Under the pieces are notes generated by a model, which saw nothing but the letters and a program-made list of their open reading frames with translations, was not told the DNA's origin and ran no database searches. From positions 1-64,000 of the forward strand of contig DASTRY010000030.1 of assembly GCA_035760965.1 (NCBI GenBank): DNA of 64,000 nt. Direction: 5' to 3'. The first letter of the stretch is position 1. Every line of letters starts with the position of its first letter. Source of the stretch: JADGHX01 sp035760965 (GTDB lineage: Bacteria > Pseudomonadota > Gammaproteobacteria > Steroidobacterales > Steroidobacteraceae). Position numbers and translations under genes: made by a program. Positions 16,549 to 24,901 of the stretch are shown in pieces.

Positions 16549-16803
16549 ATGGAGCACGAGCCCGACCGCGAACCGGCACCGCCCGTCGAGATTCCACACA
16601 CGGAGCTTTCTGCAGAGGCCTTGCGCGGCGTGATCGAATCGTTCGTGCTGCGCGAAGGCACCGAGTACGGCGAGCGCGAAGTGCCCCTCGAGCGCAAAGT
16701 CGCGGACGTGCTCCGCCAGCTCGAGCGCGGCGAGGCGCAGATCGTGTTCGACCCGAACACCGAGACGGTCGACATCGTCGTCAAGCCGTCCCGGCGCAAG
16801 TGA
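16549..16803 (+). CDS. yheU: YheU family protein (UPF0270)
   Basis: 84 residues matching the small, conserved YheU family of gammaproteobacteria: IPHTELSAEALRGVIESFVL, REGTEYGEREVPLERKVADV and LRQLERGEAQIVFDPNTETV. The function is unknown. It starts 17 bases after the glycosidase stop, and its stop lies 6 bases from the convergent dehydrogenase stop. Confidence 0.9.
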   Translation: MEHEPDREPAPPVEIPHTELSAEALRGVIESFVLREGTEYGEREVPLERKVADVLRQLERGEAQIVFDPNTETVDIVVKPSRRK

Positions 16804-16806
16804 GTC

Positions 16807-18042
16807 TCAGTGCAGCAGAGTGCCGCCGTCGCCGCCGCGAGCGCGTGGCCGCTGCACGTCTTCTTTCTTCAGGCCCGGCTTGAGCACGACTTTCGTGCAC
16901 TCGTCCTGCTTGTCGCGGAACATGCGATAGCCTTCCGGCGCCATCTCGAGCGGCAGGTGATGCGAGATCACGAAGCTCGGATCGATGCGGCCCTGCTCGA
17001 TCAGCTCGAGCAGCGGCTTCAGGTAGCGCTGCACGTGAGTCTGCCCCGACTTCACCGTCAGCGCCTTGTTCACGATGGCGCCGAACGGCACCTTGTCGAG
17101 CAACCCGCCGTACACGCCGGGCACGGAAACCGTGCCGCCGTTGCGGCACGCCTGTAGCACTTCGCGGAGCACGGTCGGACGATCCGTCTGCATGCGCATC
17201 GCCTGCTTCACACGGTCGTACGCGCCGAAGAAGCCGTGTGCGTGCCCTTCCATGCCCACCGCGTCGATGCACGCGTCGGGACCGCGGCCGCCCGTCAGCT
17301 CCTTCAGCGCTTCGAGAACGTCCACCTCTTCGTAGTTCAGCGTCTCCGCTTTGGCGTGGTCGCGCGCCTTGCGCAAGCGCTCGGGGAAGCGATCGATCGC
17401 GATCACCCGCTCCGCCCCGAAAATGAAGGCGCTCGCGATCGCGAACAGCCCGACCGGCCCGCAGCCCCACACGGCCACCGTATCGCCCTTCTGGATGTTG
17501 CAGTTCTCCGCGGCCATGTAGCCCGTCGGAAAGATGTCCGACAGGAAGAGCACCTGATCGTCGCTCAGATGGCTCGGAACCTTGATCGGCCCGACATCCG
17601 CGAACGGCACGCGCACGTACTCGGCCTGCCCGCCCGCATAGCCGCCGAGCATGTGCGAGTAGCCGAACAGCCCGGCGGGCGAATGGCCCCAGAGCTTCTC
17701 CGCCATCCACGCGTTCGGGTTCGAGTTCTCGCACAGCGAGAACTGACCGGTGGTGCAGAAATAGCAGCCGCCGCACGAGATCGGAAACGGCGTCACGACG
17801 CGATCCCCGACCTTCAGGTTCTTCACGCCGGGCCCGACCTCGACGACCTCGCCCATGAACTCGTGGCCGAGAATGTCGCCCTTCATCATCGTCGGGATGT
17901 AGCCGTCGTAGAGGTGCAGGTCCGACCCGCAGATCGCCGTGGAGGTGATCCGAAGAATCGCGTCTCGTGGGTTGACGATCTGCGGGTCGGGAACCGTCTC
18001 GACCGCGACGTCGGTGACGCCGTTCCAGCACGTCGCTCTCAT
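16807..18042 (-). CDS. Zinc-dependent alcohol/formaldehyde dehydrogenase-like protein
   Basis: 411-residue medium-chain dehydrogenase. Catalytic zinc ligands are in TAICGSDLHLYDGYIPTMMK and GDILGHEFMGEVVEVGPGVK. The structural zinc loop is ISCGGCYFCTTGQFSLCENS. The cofactor site is GDTVAVWGCGPVGLFAIASA with an acidic residue after the following strand (VIAIDRF), favouring NAD. The C-terminal half carries the long insertion of glutathione-independent formaldehyde dehydrogenase-like proteins (ACIDAVGMEGHAHG; RMQTDRPTVLREVLQACRNG). Its start overlaps the SRPBCC gene stop by ATGA. This ADH-SRPBCC pair is common in proteobacterial stress loci. The physiological substrate is unknown. Confidence 0.9.
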   Translation of the reverse strand: MRATCWNGVTDVAVETVPDPQIVNPRDAILRITSTAICGSDLHLYDGYIPTMMKGDILGHEFMGEVVEVGPGVKNLKVGDRVVTPFPISCGGCYFCTTGQFSLCENSNPNAWMAEKLWGHSPAGLFGYSHMLGGYAGGQAEYVRVPFADVGPIKVPSHLSDDQVLFLSDIFPTGYMAAENCNIQKGDTVAVWGCGPVGLFAIASAFIFGAERVIAIDRFPERLRKARDHAKAETLNYEEVDVLEALKELTGGRGPDACIDAVGMEGHAHGFFGAYDRVKQAMRMQTDRPTVLREVLQACRNGGTVSVPGVYGGLLDKVPFGAIVNKALTVKSGQTHVQRYLKPLLELIEQGRIDPSFVISHHLPLEMAPEGYRMFRDKQDECTKVVLKPGLKKEDVQRPRARGGDGGTLLH

Positions 18043-19079
18043 GCGCCTCTCCCCGCGCGCACCATGCGCGCCATCACGCTGCGGCGGCCGGACGGCTGCC
18101 CACGCGTCGTTGCAATCTCGCCCGTTTCCAGAATCTGCTTGAAGCGGCGCAGGTCCTCCATGATCTGCACTTGCGGTCCCTTGCCGAACCACTGCGCAAC
18201 GCGCCGCCCGGCGCGGCCCGCCGGCGGCTGATAGTGCACGGTGAAGCGCACGAGCGTGCCGCGATCGCCTGGCGCCCGTTCGAAGCTCACGACCCCTGCA
18301 TGCCTGAGCGGCGCATTGGCCTCCGAGTGCCAGGCGATGCGCTCGCCGGGCTTGTCCTCGCTGATGCGCGAGTCCCATTCGATGCGAGCGCCGCCGGGCA
18401 TCTGCGCCACCCAATGCGAACGGCGCTCGTCGATCTCCGTCACGGAGTCGATCGTGTGCATGAAATTCGGCGCGTTGGTGAGCGTGCGCCAGTACTGGTA
18501 GCACTCCTGCGGCGACTTGTTGATGATGACGCTGCGCTCGAGATATTCCTCCGCTTCTCCGGCGCGCACGCCGCCGCGCGAGCGCTGCCGCGTCTGACGC
18601 AGGCTTGCCGCAACGTCCGCGGCTGCGATGCCCGCAAAGAGCCCGAGGCTCACGAGCGGACGCATGCGGGTGCCCACGGCCGGATTGACGGCCGCTGAGC
18701 CGAGCACCATGAGGTCCATCGTGTCGCCGAGCACGCGCGACCAGAGCCAGGGCGTCGCGTTGCGCGCACCGAACAATCCCGCACCCGACGCGAGCTCGCG
18801 CACGCCGATCGTACGCAGCAGGCCCGTTCGGGAGCCGACGCCGGTGAGATGACCCACGATGCGCGGCGTCAGCACGGCCGCGGCGCCGAGCCCGACGCTC
18901 AGCCAGGCAAGCGCTCGAGCCGTACGGTGCGGGTCTGCATACAACGCGCGGGCACTCGTGCGCCGACGCTGCGCACGCGCCCGGATTTCGTTGCGGCGCA
19001 TGTCACCCGCGGCGTACGCGGCATAGTCGGGCGAACCTCGTGCGGGGCCACGTGGGATCTCGGGGGATTCGGTGGACAT
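18039..19079 (-). CDS. SRPBCC (START-like) protein with N-terminal membrane region
   Basis: 346 residues from the ATG at 19079 (GGAGAAG upstream). The N-terminal half holds hydrophobic segments (ALAWLSVGLGAAAVLTPRIV; GDTMDLMVLGSAAVNPAV; LVSLGLFAGIAAADVAASLR), a DUF4267-like membrane region. The C-terminal half (about 190-310) is an SRPBCC domain: SVIINKSPQECYQYWRTLTN, FMHTIDSVTEIDERRSHWVA, ERIAWHSEANAPLRHAGVVS and GTLVRFTVHYQPPAG. SRPBCC domains bind hydrophobic ligands in a deep cavity. Translational coupling to the dehydrogenase suggests it presents or senses a hydrophobic compound at the membrane. Confidence 0.85.
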   Translation of the reverse strand: MSTESPEIPRGPARGSPDYAAYAAGDMRRNEIRARAQRRRTSARALYADPHRTARALAWLSVGLGAAAVLTPRIVGHLTGVGSRTGLLRTIGVRELASGAGLFGARNATPWLWSRVLGDTMDLMVLGSAAVNPAVGTRMRPLVSLGLFAGIAAADVAASLRQTRQRSRGGVRAGEAEEYLERSVIINKSPQECYQYWRTLTNAPNFMHTIDSVTEIDERRSHWVAQMPGGARIEWDSRISEDKPGERIAWHSEANAPLRHAGVVSFERAPGDRGTLVRFTVHYQPPAGRAGRRVAQWFGKGPQVQIMEDLRRFKQILETGEIATTRGQPSGRRSVMARMVRAGRGA

Positions 19080-19160
19080 GCGCTTCTCCGAGTGGAGTCG
19101 GGGTGGTTGCATTAAGCGCGGAACCACTCCCGAGTTCCCGGCGAGGCGCGTGAAGGCGGC

Positions 19161-19886
19161 TCAGCCTCCCGAGGCGACTCTGACCGGTCGGGCGGCGCGC
19201 GCCGCCGATCGCTGCAGCACGTCGAGCACCTCCGCCGTCGACATCACATCCGCGAAGAGCGCGCACATGTTGTTGAGCGTGGCATTGTGCTCGGCATCCG
19301 TGAACGTGGCATTCGCGTCGCTCACGAAGATGACCTTGTAGTTGAGCTGCATCGCGTCGCGTGCGGTGGACTCGCAACAGCAATTCGTGAGCGTGCCGCT
19401 GATGATGAGCGTGTCGATGCCACGTTCTTGCAGGATGCTGTGCAGATCGCAGGTGCCCGGAATGAACGCGGCGAAACGTCCTTTGTCGACCTTCGCCTCG
19501 TCCTCGCGCACGTCCAGCTCGGGCCAGAGCTGCCAGTAATGCGCGCCCGGTGCGAAGGCCTCCTGATGCGCCCGCCGCGTCTGCGGCGAGAAGCGCGAAT
19601 AGAACGAGGACCACTGCTCGAGCCCACCGGCCGGCGTCGTGAAGCGCACGAAGATGTTCAGCGCGCCCGCGCTACGTACGGCTCTCGAGATGGCGTTGAC
19701 GTTCGGCACGATCTCGCGCGCGACGGGCACTTCCACCGGCGCGCCGGGCTCCATGAAGCCGTTCTGCATATCGATGATGACGTGAGCGGTGCGTGCCGGA
19801 TCGACCTCCTCGAACAGGTGCAGGCGCCCACCGCGCTCCGTGGTCAGGCGTTCGATCAGCTCCGGACTGATTTCGATCTTGTGCAT
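19161..19886 (-). CDS. Isochorismatase-family cysteine hydrolase
   Basis: 241 residues. The Asp-Lys-Cys triad of the family is visible: HVIIDMQNGFMEPGAPVEVP (Asp), KVDKGRFAAFIPG (Lys) and the nucleophile region LIISGTLTNCCCESTARDAM, with three consecutive Cys of which the second fits the usual TNxC position. The fold and length match cysteine hydrolases acting on amides such as N-carbamoyl compounds or nicotinamide. The substrate cannot be fixed. It sits between the SRPBCC-ADH pair and the aldo/keto reductase on the same strand, but with gaps of 81 and 221 bases it is likely its own unit. Confidence 0.87.
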   Translation of the reverse strand: MHKIEISPELIERLTTERGGRLHLFEEVDPARTAHVIIDMQNGFMEPGAPVEVPVAREIVPNVNAISRAVRSAGALNIFVRFTTPAGGLEQWSSFYSRFSPQTRRAHQEAFAPGAHYWQLWPELDVREDEAKVDKGRFAAFIPGTCDLHSILQERGIDTLIISGTLTNCCCESTARDAMQLNYKVIFVSDANATFTDAEHNATLNNMCALFADVMSTAEVLDVLQRSAARAARPVRVASGG

Positions 19887-20107
19887 ACGCAGACCCTCGC
19901 TGGCTCTGAAGATGGACGAACGTCGTGGCGCCGTTCGCGGTCGTGTCGAGCATGGAGCCGATTGCGGCGCCCGTCATCCCGGTCGGGTCGGCGGGTCCGC
20001 CCCATGGCGTGAGGACGAACCTCGCTGCCTCGCTCCGGCAAGACAAGCCACATGGCGCGGCGGCTTGCAGCGGAGGAGCGGCGTGCAGCGTCACCTCGCA
20101 CGACGGG

Positions 20108-21094
20108 TCACTTGGCCGGCGGCGCCGGTCGGAAGTACACGGGCAGCGGCGGCTGCGTCTCGTACGGGGCCTCCAGTGCTGCGATCTCTTCGGCGGACAG
20201 CTTCGTGCTCACCGCTTTGAGCGAGCCCTCGAGATGCTCCACCTTCGTTGCGCCGACGATCGGCGCCGTGACGCCCGGCTGCGCGAGCAGCCACGCGACC
20301 GCCACTTCCGCCGCACTCGCGCCGCGCCGCTGCGCTACGGCGGCGACGGCATCGATCACCGCCTCGTCCGCCTTGCGATTGAAGCGATTGCGCGCCATCG
20401 CCGAATGCGAGCGAACGGTGCCCGTGCGGCGGCTCCCTGCGAGCAATCCGCCGCCGATCGGGCTATAGGGAATGAGCCCGATCCCCTCTTCGCGGCAGAG
20501 CGGGATCATCTCGCGCTCCTCTTCGCGATAGAGCAGGCTGTAGTTGTTCTGCATGCTGACGAAGCGCGCGAGCCGCAGGCGATCCGACGTGTACAGCATC
20601 TTCGCGAACTGATAGGCGGCCATGGTCGATGCGCCGATGTACCGCACCTTGCCGACGCGGATCAGATCCGTGAGTGCGTCGAGCGTCTCCTCGATCGGCG
20701 TGTCGCGATCGAAGCGGTGAATCTGATAGAGATCGACATAGTCCATGCAAAGCCGCTCGAGGCTCGCGTCGATGGCGTGCAGAATGGCCTTGCGCGACAG
20801 ACCGCCCTGATTGGCGCCCGGCCCCCATGGATGAAAGAGCTTGGTTGCGACCACGATGTCGTCGCGCTGCGCGCCGAGCGACCGCAACGCGCGCCCGAGA
20901 ATGCGCTCGCTCTCCCCTCCTGAATAAGCGTTCGCCGTGTCGAAGAAGTTGATGCCGAGCTCGAGCGCTTTGCGCACGATCGCCGTGCTCGGCTCCTCGG
21001 GAATCATCCAGTCGAACTGTGAGCCGAAGCTCATGCAGCCGAGACAAATCCGCGAAACCTTGAGGCCCGACGAGCCCAGTCGAACGTAGTCCAT
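20108..21094 (-). CDS. Aldo/keto reductase (AKR family)
   Basis: 328-residue NADPH-dependent oxidoreductase of the (alpha/beta)8-barrel type. The tetrad is visible as Asp and Tyr in INFFDTANAYSGGESE, Lys in DIVVATKLFHPWGPG and His in YVDLYQIHRFDRDTP. Other family marks are RLGSSGLKVSRICLGCMSFG and ITAPIVGATKVEHLE-like PIVGATKVEHLEGSLKAV. The start is the ATG at 21094, 6 bases after GAGGG; the ATG two codons upstream sits too close to that site. It is divergent from the GMC flavoprotein gene (142 bases between starts). Confidence 0.92.
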   Translation of the reverse strand: MDYVRLGSSGLKVSRICLGCMSFGSQFDWMIPEEPSTAIVRKALELGINFFDTANAYSGGESERILGRALRSLGAQRDDIVVATKLFHPWGPGANQGGLSRKAILHAIDASLERLCMDYVDLYQIHRFDRDTPIEETLDALTDLIRVGKVRYIGASTMAAYQFAKMLYTSDRLRLARFVSMQNNYSLLYREEEREMIPLCREEGIGLIPYSPIGGGLLAGSRRTGTVRSHSAMARNRFNRKADEAVIDAVAAVAQRRGASAAEVAVAWLLAQPGVTAPIVGATKVEHLEGSLKAVSTKLSAEEIAALEAPYETQPPLPVYFRPAPPAK

Positions 21095-21236
21095 GCGCAT
21101 CCCTCTCTGCCGGAGGGCGAAGTCTAGCGCCACGGCATCCACCGCGCGGTCCGGCACGAGAGTCCTGCCGCTCGCGGCGAGGTTGAGCTGGGCAAATGCC
21201 CTATTCTTCGCGACCCAAGCGGGCCGACCCGAGCGC

Positions 21237-22871
21237 ATGGCAGAGCAAGACCCAGTCTTCGATTTCGTCGTCGTGGGCGGCGGAAGCGCCGGCTGCGTGC
21301 TGGCCGCGCGCCTGTCTGAAGACCCGCGCCAGCGCGTGTGCCTGCTCGAAGCGGGCGGCTCGGGCAAGAGTCTGTACGTCGATGTGCCCGGCGCCATCGT
21401 GATGGCGCAGCGAACGCCGGCCCTCAACTGGCGCTTCGAGACCGTACCCCAGCCTCACATGAACGGCCGCCGCATCCCGGTGCCGCGCGGCCGCGGGCTC
21501 GGCGGCTCCGCGCTCATCAACGGCATGGTGTATTTCCGCGGCAATCCGCGCGACTACGACGGGTGGGCGCAGGCCGGCGCGACGGGCTGGAGCTATCGCG
21601 AAGTGCTGCCCTATTTCTGCCGAAGCGAGCACAACGAGAATTTCGGCCCGTCGGTGTTTCACGGTAAGGGAGGCCCGTTCAACATCCGCACGATCACGCA
21701 CCCCAACCCGCTGAACTTCGCCTTCTTCGACGCACTGCGCGAGCTCGGCTGCAAGGCGACGCCGGATGTGAACGGCTCGGACTCCGAGGGCATGGCACTG
21801 CGTCAGGTCGCGATTCGCGGCGGCACGCGCGAGACGAGCGCGAGCGCGCTCCTGCGGCCTGCGATGAAGCGCTCGAATCTGACGGTGCTGACGGGTGCTC
21901 ACGCCACGCGCGTGATCTTGAATGGCCGGCGTGCGGAAGGCGTGGAGGCGCGGTCCGCGAACGGAACGATCGTCGTACGCGCCCGGCGCGAGGTCGTGCT
22001 GTCAGCGGGGACGATTCAATCGCCGCAATTGCTGATGCTCTCGGGCATCGGCGATGGCGAGCATCTCACGAGCCTCGGCATCGAGGTGCGCCATCACCTG
22101 CCCGGCGTCGGACGCAACTACCACGACCACGTGGCGAGCCCGGTTCACATGAGCATGGAGGTGCCGGTCTCGTACGGCATTTCCGCCGCGGCCATGCCGC
22201 GCAATCTCCTGTACATCGCCCAGTACGCGCTGCTGAGACGCGGGCCGCTGGCCAACAACGTGTTCGAGGCCGCCGCGTTCGTGAAGAGCGTGCCGGGACT
22301 CGATCGGCCGGACGTGCAGCTCGTCTTTCAATCGGCGCGCCGGCCGGGGCCCTCGTTTCCATTCCCGATCGGCCACGGGTTCGCCGCGAGCCCGGTCTTT
22401 CTGTATCCGCGCAGCCGCGGGCGGCTGACGCTCGCGAGCCCCGATCCGTTCGCGGCGCCGCTCATCGACCCCAACCTGCTCGCCGAGCCGGGGGACATCG
22501 AGCCGCTCATTCGCGGCATCCGCTTGATCCGCAAAATTTTCGCGGCGCCCCCCTTTGCGCGCTACCGCGCCCAGGAAACCGCGCCCGGTCCGGCGGCGCA
22601 GAGCGATGCCGAGCTCGCCGCGTACATCCGCGCGGAGGGCTACACGGTGCACCATCCGGTCAGCACCTGCCGGATGGGCGCGGACCCAATGGCAGTGGTC
22701 GATCCGCAGCTGCGCGTGCACGGGATCGAGGGGCTGCGGATTGCGGATGCATCCGTGTTCCCCTCGCTCATCGGTGGCAACACGAACGCGGCAGTCGTCA
22801 TGATCGCGGAGAAGGCGGCGGATCTGATGCTGGGTCGGCCGCTGCTGCCCGCCGCTGAGATCGATACATGA
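21237..22871 (+). CDS. GMC-family FAD oxidoreductase (choline dehydrogenase-like)
   Basis: 544 residues. The FAD-binding motif is VVVGGGSAGCVLAARLSED. GMC signature 1 is RGRGLGGSALINGMVYFRGN and signature 2 is AGTIQSPQLLMLSGIG. The catalytic His-Asn pair is in TVHHPVSTCRMGADPM and PSLIGGNTNAAVVMIAEKAA. There is no signal peptide or Tat motif. The family oxidises alcohols or polyols; the downstream SnoaL-like and triheme cytochrome c genes suggest electrons leave through the cytochrome rather than to oxygen. The start at 21237 gives the FAD motif at residue 11. Confidence 0.92.
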   Translation: MAEQDPVFDFVVVGGGSAGCVLAARLSEDPRQRVCLLEAGGSGKSLYVDVPGAIVMAQRTPALNWRFETVPQPHMNGRRIPVPRGRGLGGSALINGMVYFRGNPRDYDGWAQAGATGWSYREVLPYFCRSEHNENFGPSVFHGKGGPFNIRTITHPNPLNFAFFDALRELGCKATPDVNGSDSEGMALRQVAIRGGTRETSASALLRPAMKRSNLTVLTGAHATRVILNGRRAEGVEARSANGTIVVRARREVVLSAGTIQSPQLLMLSGIGDGEHLTSLGIEVRHHLPGVGRNYHDHVASPVHMSMEVPVSYGISAAAMPRNLLYIAQYALLRRGPLANNVFEAAAFVKSVPGLDRPDVQLVFQSARRPGPSFPFPIGHGFAASPVFLYPRSRGRLTLASPDPFAAPLIDPNLLAEPGDIEPLIRGIRLIRKIFAAPPFARYRAQETAPGPAAQSDAELAAYIRAEGYTVHHPVSTCRMGADPMAVVDPQLRVHGIEGLRIADASVFPSLIGGNTNAAVVMIAEKAADLMLGRPLLPAAEIDT

Positions 22872-22971
22872 GGCGGCCCTGCGCCGCCCCGTAAACGGCC
22901 GCCCGCAAAGGCGCACAACGAGCGCTCGCAGGCGGCAAAATCCGCCGCGACGTTCTGACGAGGAATCGCCC

Positions 22972-23433
22972 ATGTCCGAGACACTGAGCGCCGCCGAGCG
23001 CAGCGAAATCGAGCGTGCCTGCGAACGGCTCGTGTATGTCTACTCGCGCGCGCTCGACCTCGGCGACATGAACGCCGCCGCGGACTGCTTCGCCGAGCAG
23101 GGCTCGATGGCGCGTCCGATGATGCCGGACCAGATCATCCAGGGCCGCGAGACCATCCGGGCGTCGCTCCTCACGCGTCCCAAGACGTTGCTGACGAAGC
23201 ATCTCGCGACCAACGTGACCATCGACGTCGAAAGCCGCGATTCCGCGCGCGGCCTCTCCTATCTCACGATGATCTCGACCACGCCGCCGGCCGACGGCAA
23301 GCCGCCCTTCGTCTCGCAGGGGCCGATCTATTTCGGCGAATTCAAGGACCGCTTCATCCGCGAGAACGGCGTGTGGAAATTCCTCGAGCGCCGCGGCTCG
23401 ATTCAAATGAAGTTTGCGGGAGCGGCCGGCTGA
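22972..23433 (+). CDS. SnoaL-like nuclear transport factor 2 family protein
   Basis: 153 residues of the SnoaL_4-type cone fold: ERACERLVYVYSRALDLGDM, AADCFAEQGSMARPMM, QIIQGRETIRASLLTRPKTL, TKHLATNVTIDVESRDSARG and GEFKDRFIRENGVWKFLERR. Members such as ketosteroid-isomerase-like and dehydratase-like proteins bind hydrophobic or aromatic ligands. It lies between the GMC flavoprotein and the cytochrome c gene on the same strand (100 and 118 bases), suggesting a role in the same oxidation pathway. AGGAATCGCC precedes the ATG. Confidence 0.85.
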   Translation: MSETLSAAERSEIERACERLVYVYSRALDLGDMNAAADCFAEQGSMARPMMPDQIIQGRETIRASLLTRPKTLLTKHLATNVTIDVESRDSARGLSYLTMISTTPPADGKPPFVSQGPIYFGEFKDRFIRENGVWKFLERRGSIQMKFAGAAG

Positions 23434-23551
23434 CGGTTGAGCTCGGACCCGCGCCGCCGCCGTCCTTGCGGGTGCGCAGACCGGGTGGGATATTTTGCAG
23501 GGACAACAAGAGCATCGGTCGGTTTTCGCACATCTCGTCTCTGGGGGACTC

Positions 23552-24901
23552 ATGACTGGCAAGGGTCGCGTCTGGGCAATCGTCGGAATCATCGTGCTGG
23601 TCGCGGTCGTCGTCGCGGCCTGGGTCATCATTCGCCCCGGCCCGCTCGCCTGGGTGGACGGCAAGCGCGTCCCGCTCGCGCAGTACACCGGCGGCAAGAT
23701 CACCGGCGTGCCGGCGGATTTCGAATCGACGGACCCGATCGCGCGCGGCAAATATCTGACCGAAGCGGCGGACTGCGAGGCGTGCCACACGGTCGAAGGC
23801 GGCCAGCCGTTTGCCGGCGGGCGTCCCTTCGACACCGAATACGGCACGCTCTACTCCCCCAACATCACACCGGACGAGGAGACCGGCATCGGCACCTGGA
23901 CCGATGCGGATTTCCTGCGCGCCGTGCACGAGGGCATCGGCAAGGACGGCAAGTACCTCTACCCCGCGTTCCCCTACAACTCGTACACCTATCTGCACGA
24001 TGAAGACGTCCTTGCGATCAAGGCGTATCTCTTCAGCCTGCCGCCGGTGAAGAACAAGGCCCCCGAGAACACGCTGCGCGCGCCGTACAACAATCGCAGC
24101 CTGATGAAGGTGTGGGGCGCGCTCTACAACCCGAAGGAACGCTTCCAGCCGGTCGCCGACAAGAGCGCGTCGTGGAATCGCGGTGCGTACCTCGCCGAGG
24201 CGCTCGGCCATTGCGGCGATTGCCACACGCCGCGCACAGCGCTGCAGGCGCTCGATAATCGCCGCAAGTACGCGGGTGGCATGGCGGAAGGCTGGCGCGC
24301 GTACAACCTGAGCAGCGACAAGGAATCGGGCATCGGCAACTGGTCGGCGGAGGACATGATCGGCTACTTGCGGACCGGTCACACGCAGAACCGCGGTTCG
24401 GCGTTCGGCCCGATGGCGCAAGCCGTGCACCTGAGCTTCCAGAAGCTGACACCCTCGGACGTGGCCGCCATCGTCGAGTACGTGCGCAGCGTGCCGCCGG
24501 TCTCGACGCCGGATTTGCCGGCGCCGAAGCTCGAGCCGGCGCCGGACCATCCGTCAGTCAAGGTCGCGGCGGACGAGCAGCACCCGAAAGGCCAGGCCAT
24601 CTACGCGAGCATGTGTGCCGGCTGCCATGCATGGACCGGTGTGAACGATTTCGTCCCGCACGCCACGCTCACGGGCACTCGCGCGGTCAACGATCCGACG
24701 GCGACGAACGTGGCGCTCGCCGTGCTCCGCGGCGCGAGCACGTTGCCCGCGTCGGGCGACATCGCGGTCATGCCGGCGTTCGGCGATGCGTGGACGGACG
24801 ACGAGATCGCCGCCGTCTCGAACTATGTGGTCGCGCGCTTCGGCGCGAAGCCCTCGTCCATCACCGCGGCGGAGGTGGCGAAGCTGCGGGCGATGCGATA
24901 G
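23552..24901 (+). CDS. Membrane-anchored triheme cytochrome c (dehydrogenase electron-transfer subunit)
   Basis: 449 residues with an N-terminal membrane helix (AIVGIIVLVAVVVAAWVII) and three class-I cytochrome c domains carrying CEACH (75-79), CGDCH (221-225) and CAGCH (355-359). Spacing and length match the cytochrome subunit of bacterial gluconate, sorbitol and alcohol dehydrogenases, which accepts electrons from a flavin or PQQ subunit and reduces ubiquinone or a terminal oxidase. The GMC flavoprotein upstream is the obvious donor. CTGGGGGACTC gives a strong ribosome-binding site for the ATG at 23552. The 3' end overlaps the convergent transporter gene by 41 bases. Confidence 0.9.
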   Translation: MTGKGRVWAIVGIIVLVAVVVAAWVIIRPGPLAWVDGKRVPLAQYTGGKITGVPADFESTDPIARGKYLTEAADCEACHTVEGGQPFAGGRPFDTEYGTLYSPNITPDEETGIGTWTDADFLRAVHEGIGKDGKYLYPAFPYNSYTYLHDEDVLAIKAYLFSLPPVKNKAPENTLRAPYNNRSLMKVWGALYNPKERFQPVADKSASWNRGAYLAEALGHCGDCHTPRTALQALDNRRKYAGGMAEGWRAYNLSSDKESGIGNWSAEDMIGYLRTGHTQNRGSAFGPMAQAVHLSFQKLTPSDVAAIVEYVRSVPPVSTPDLPAPKLEPAPDHPSVKVAADEQHPKGQAIYASMCAGCHAWTGVNDFVPHATLTGTRAVNDPTATNVALAVLRGASTLPASGDIAVMPAFGDAWTDDEIAAVSNYVVARFGAKPSSITAAEVAKLRAMR

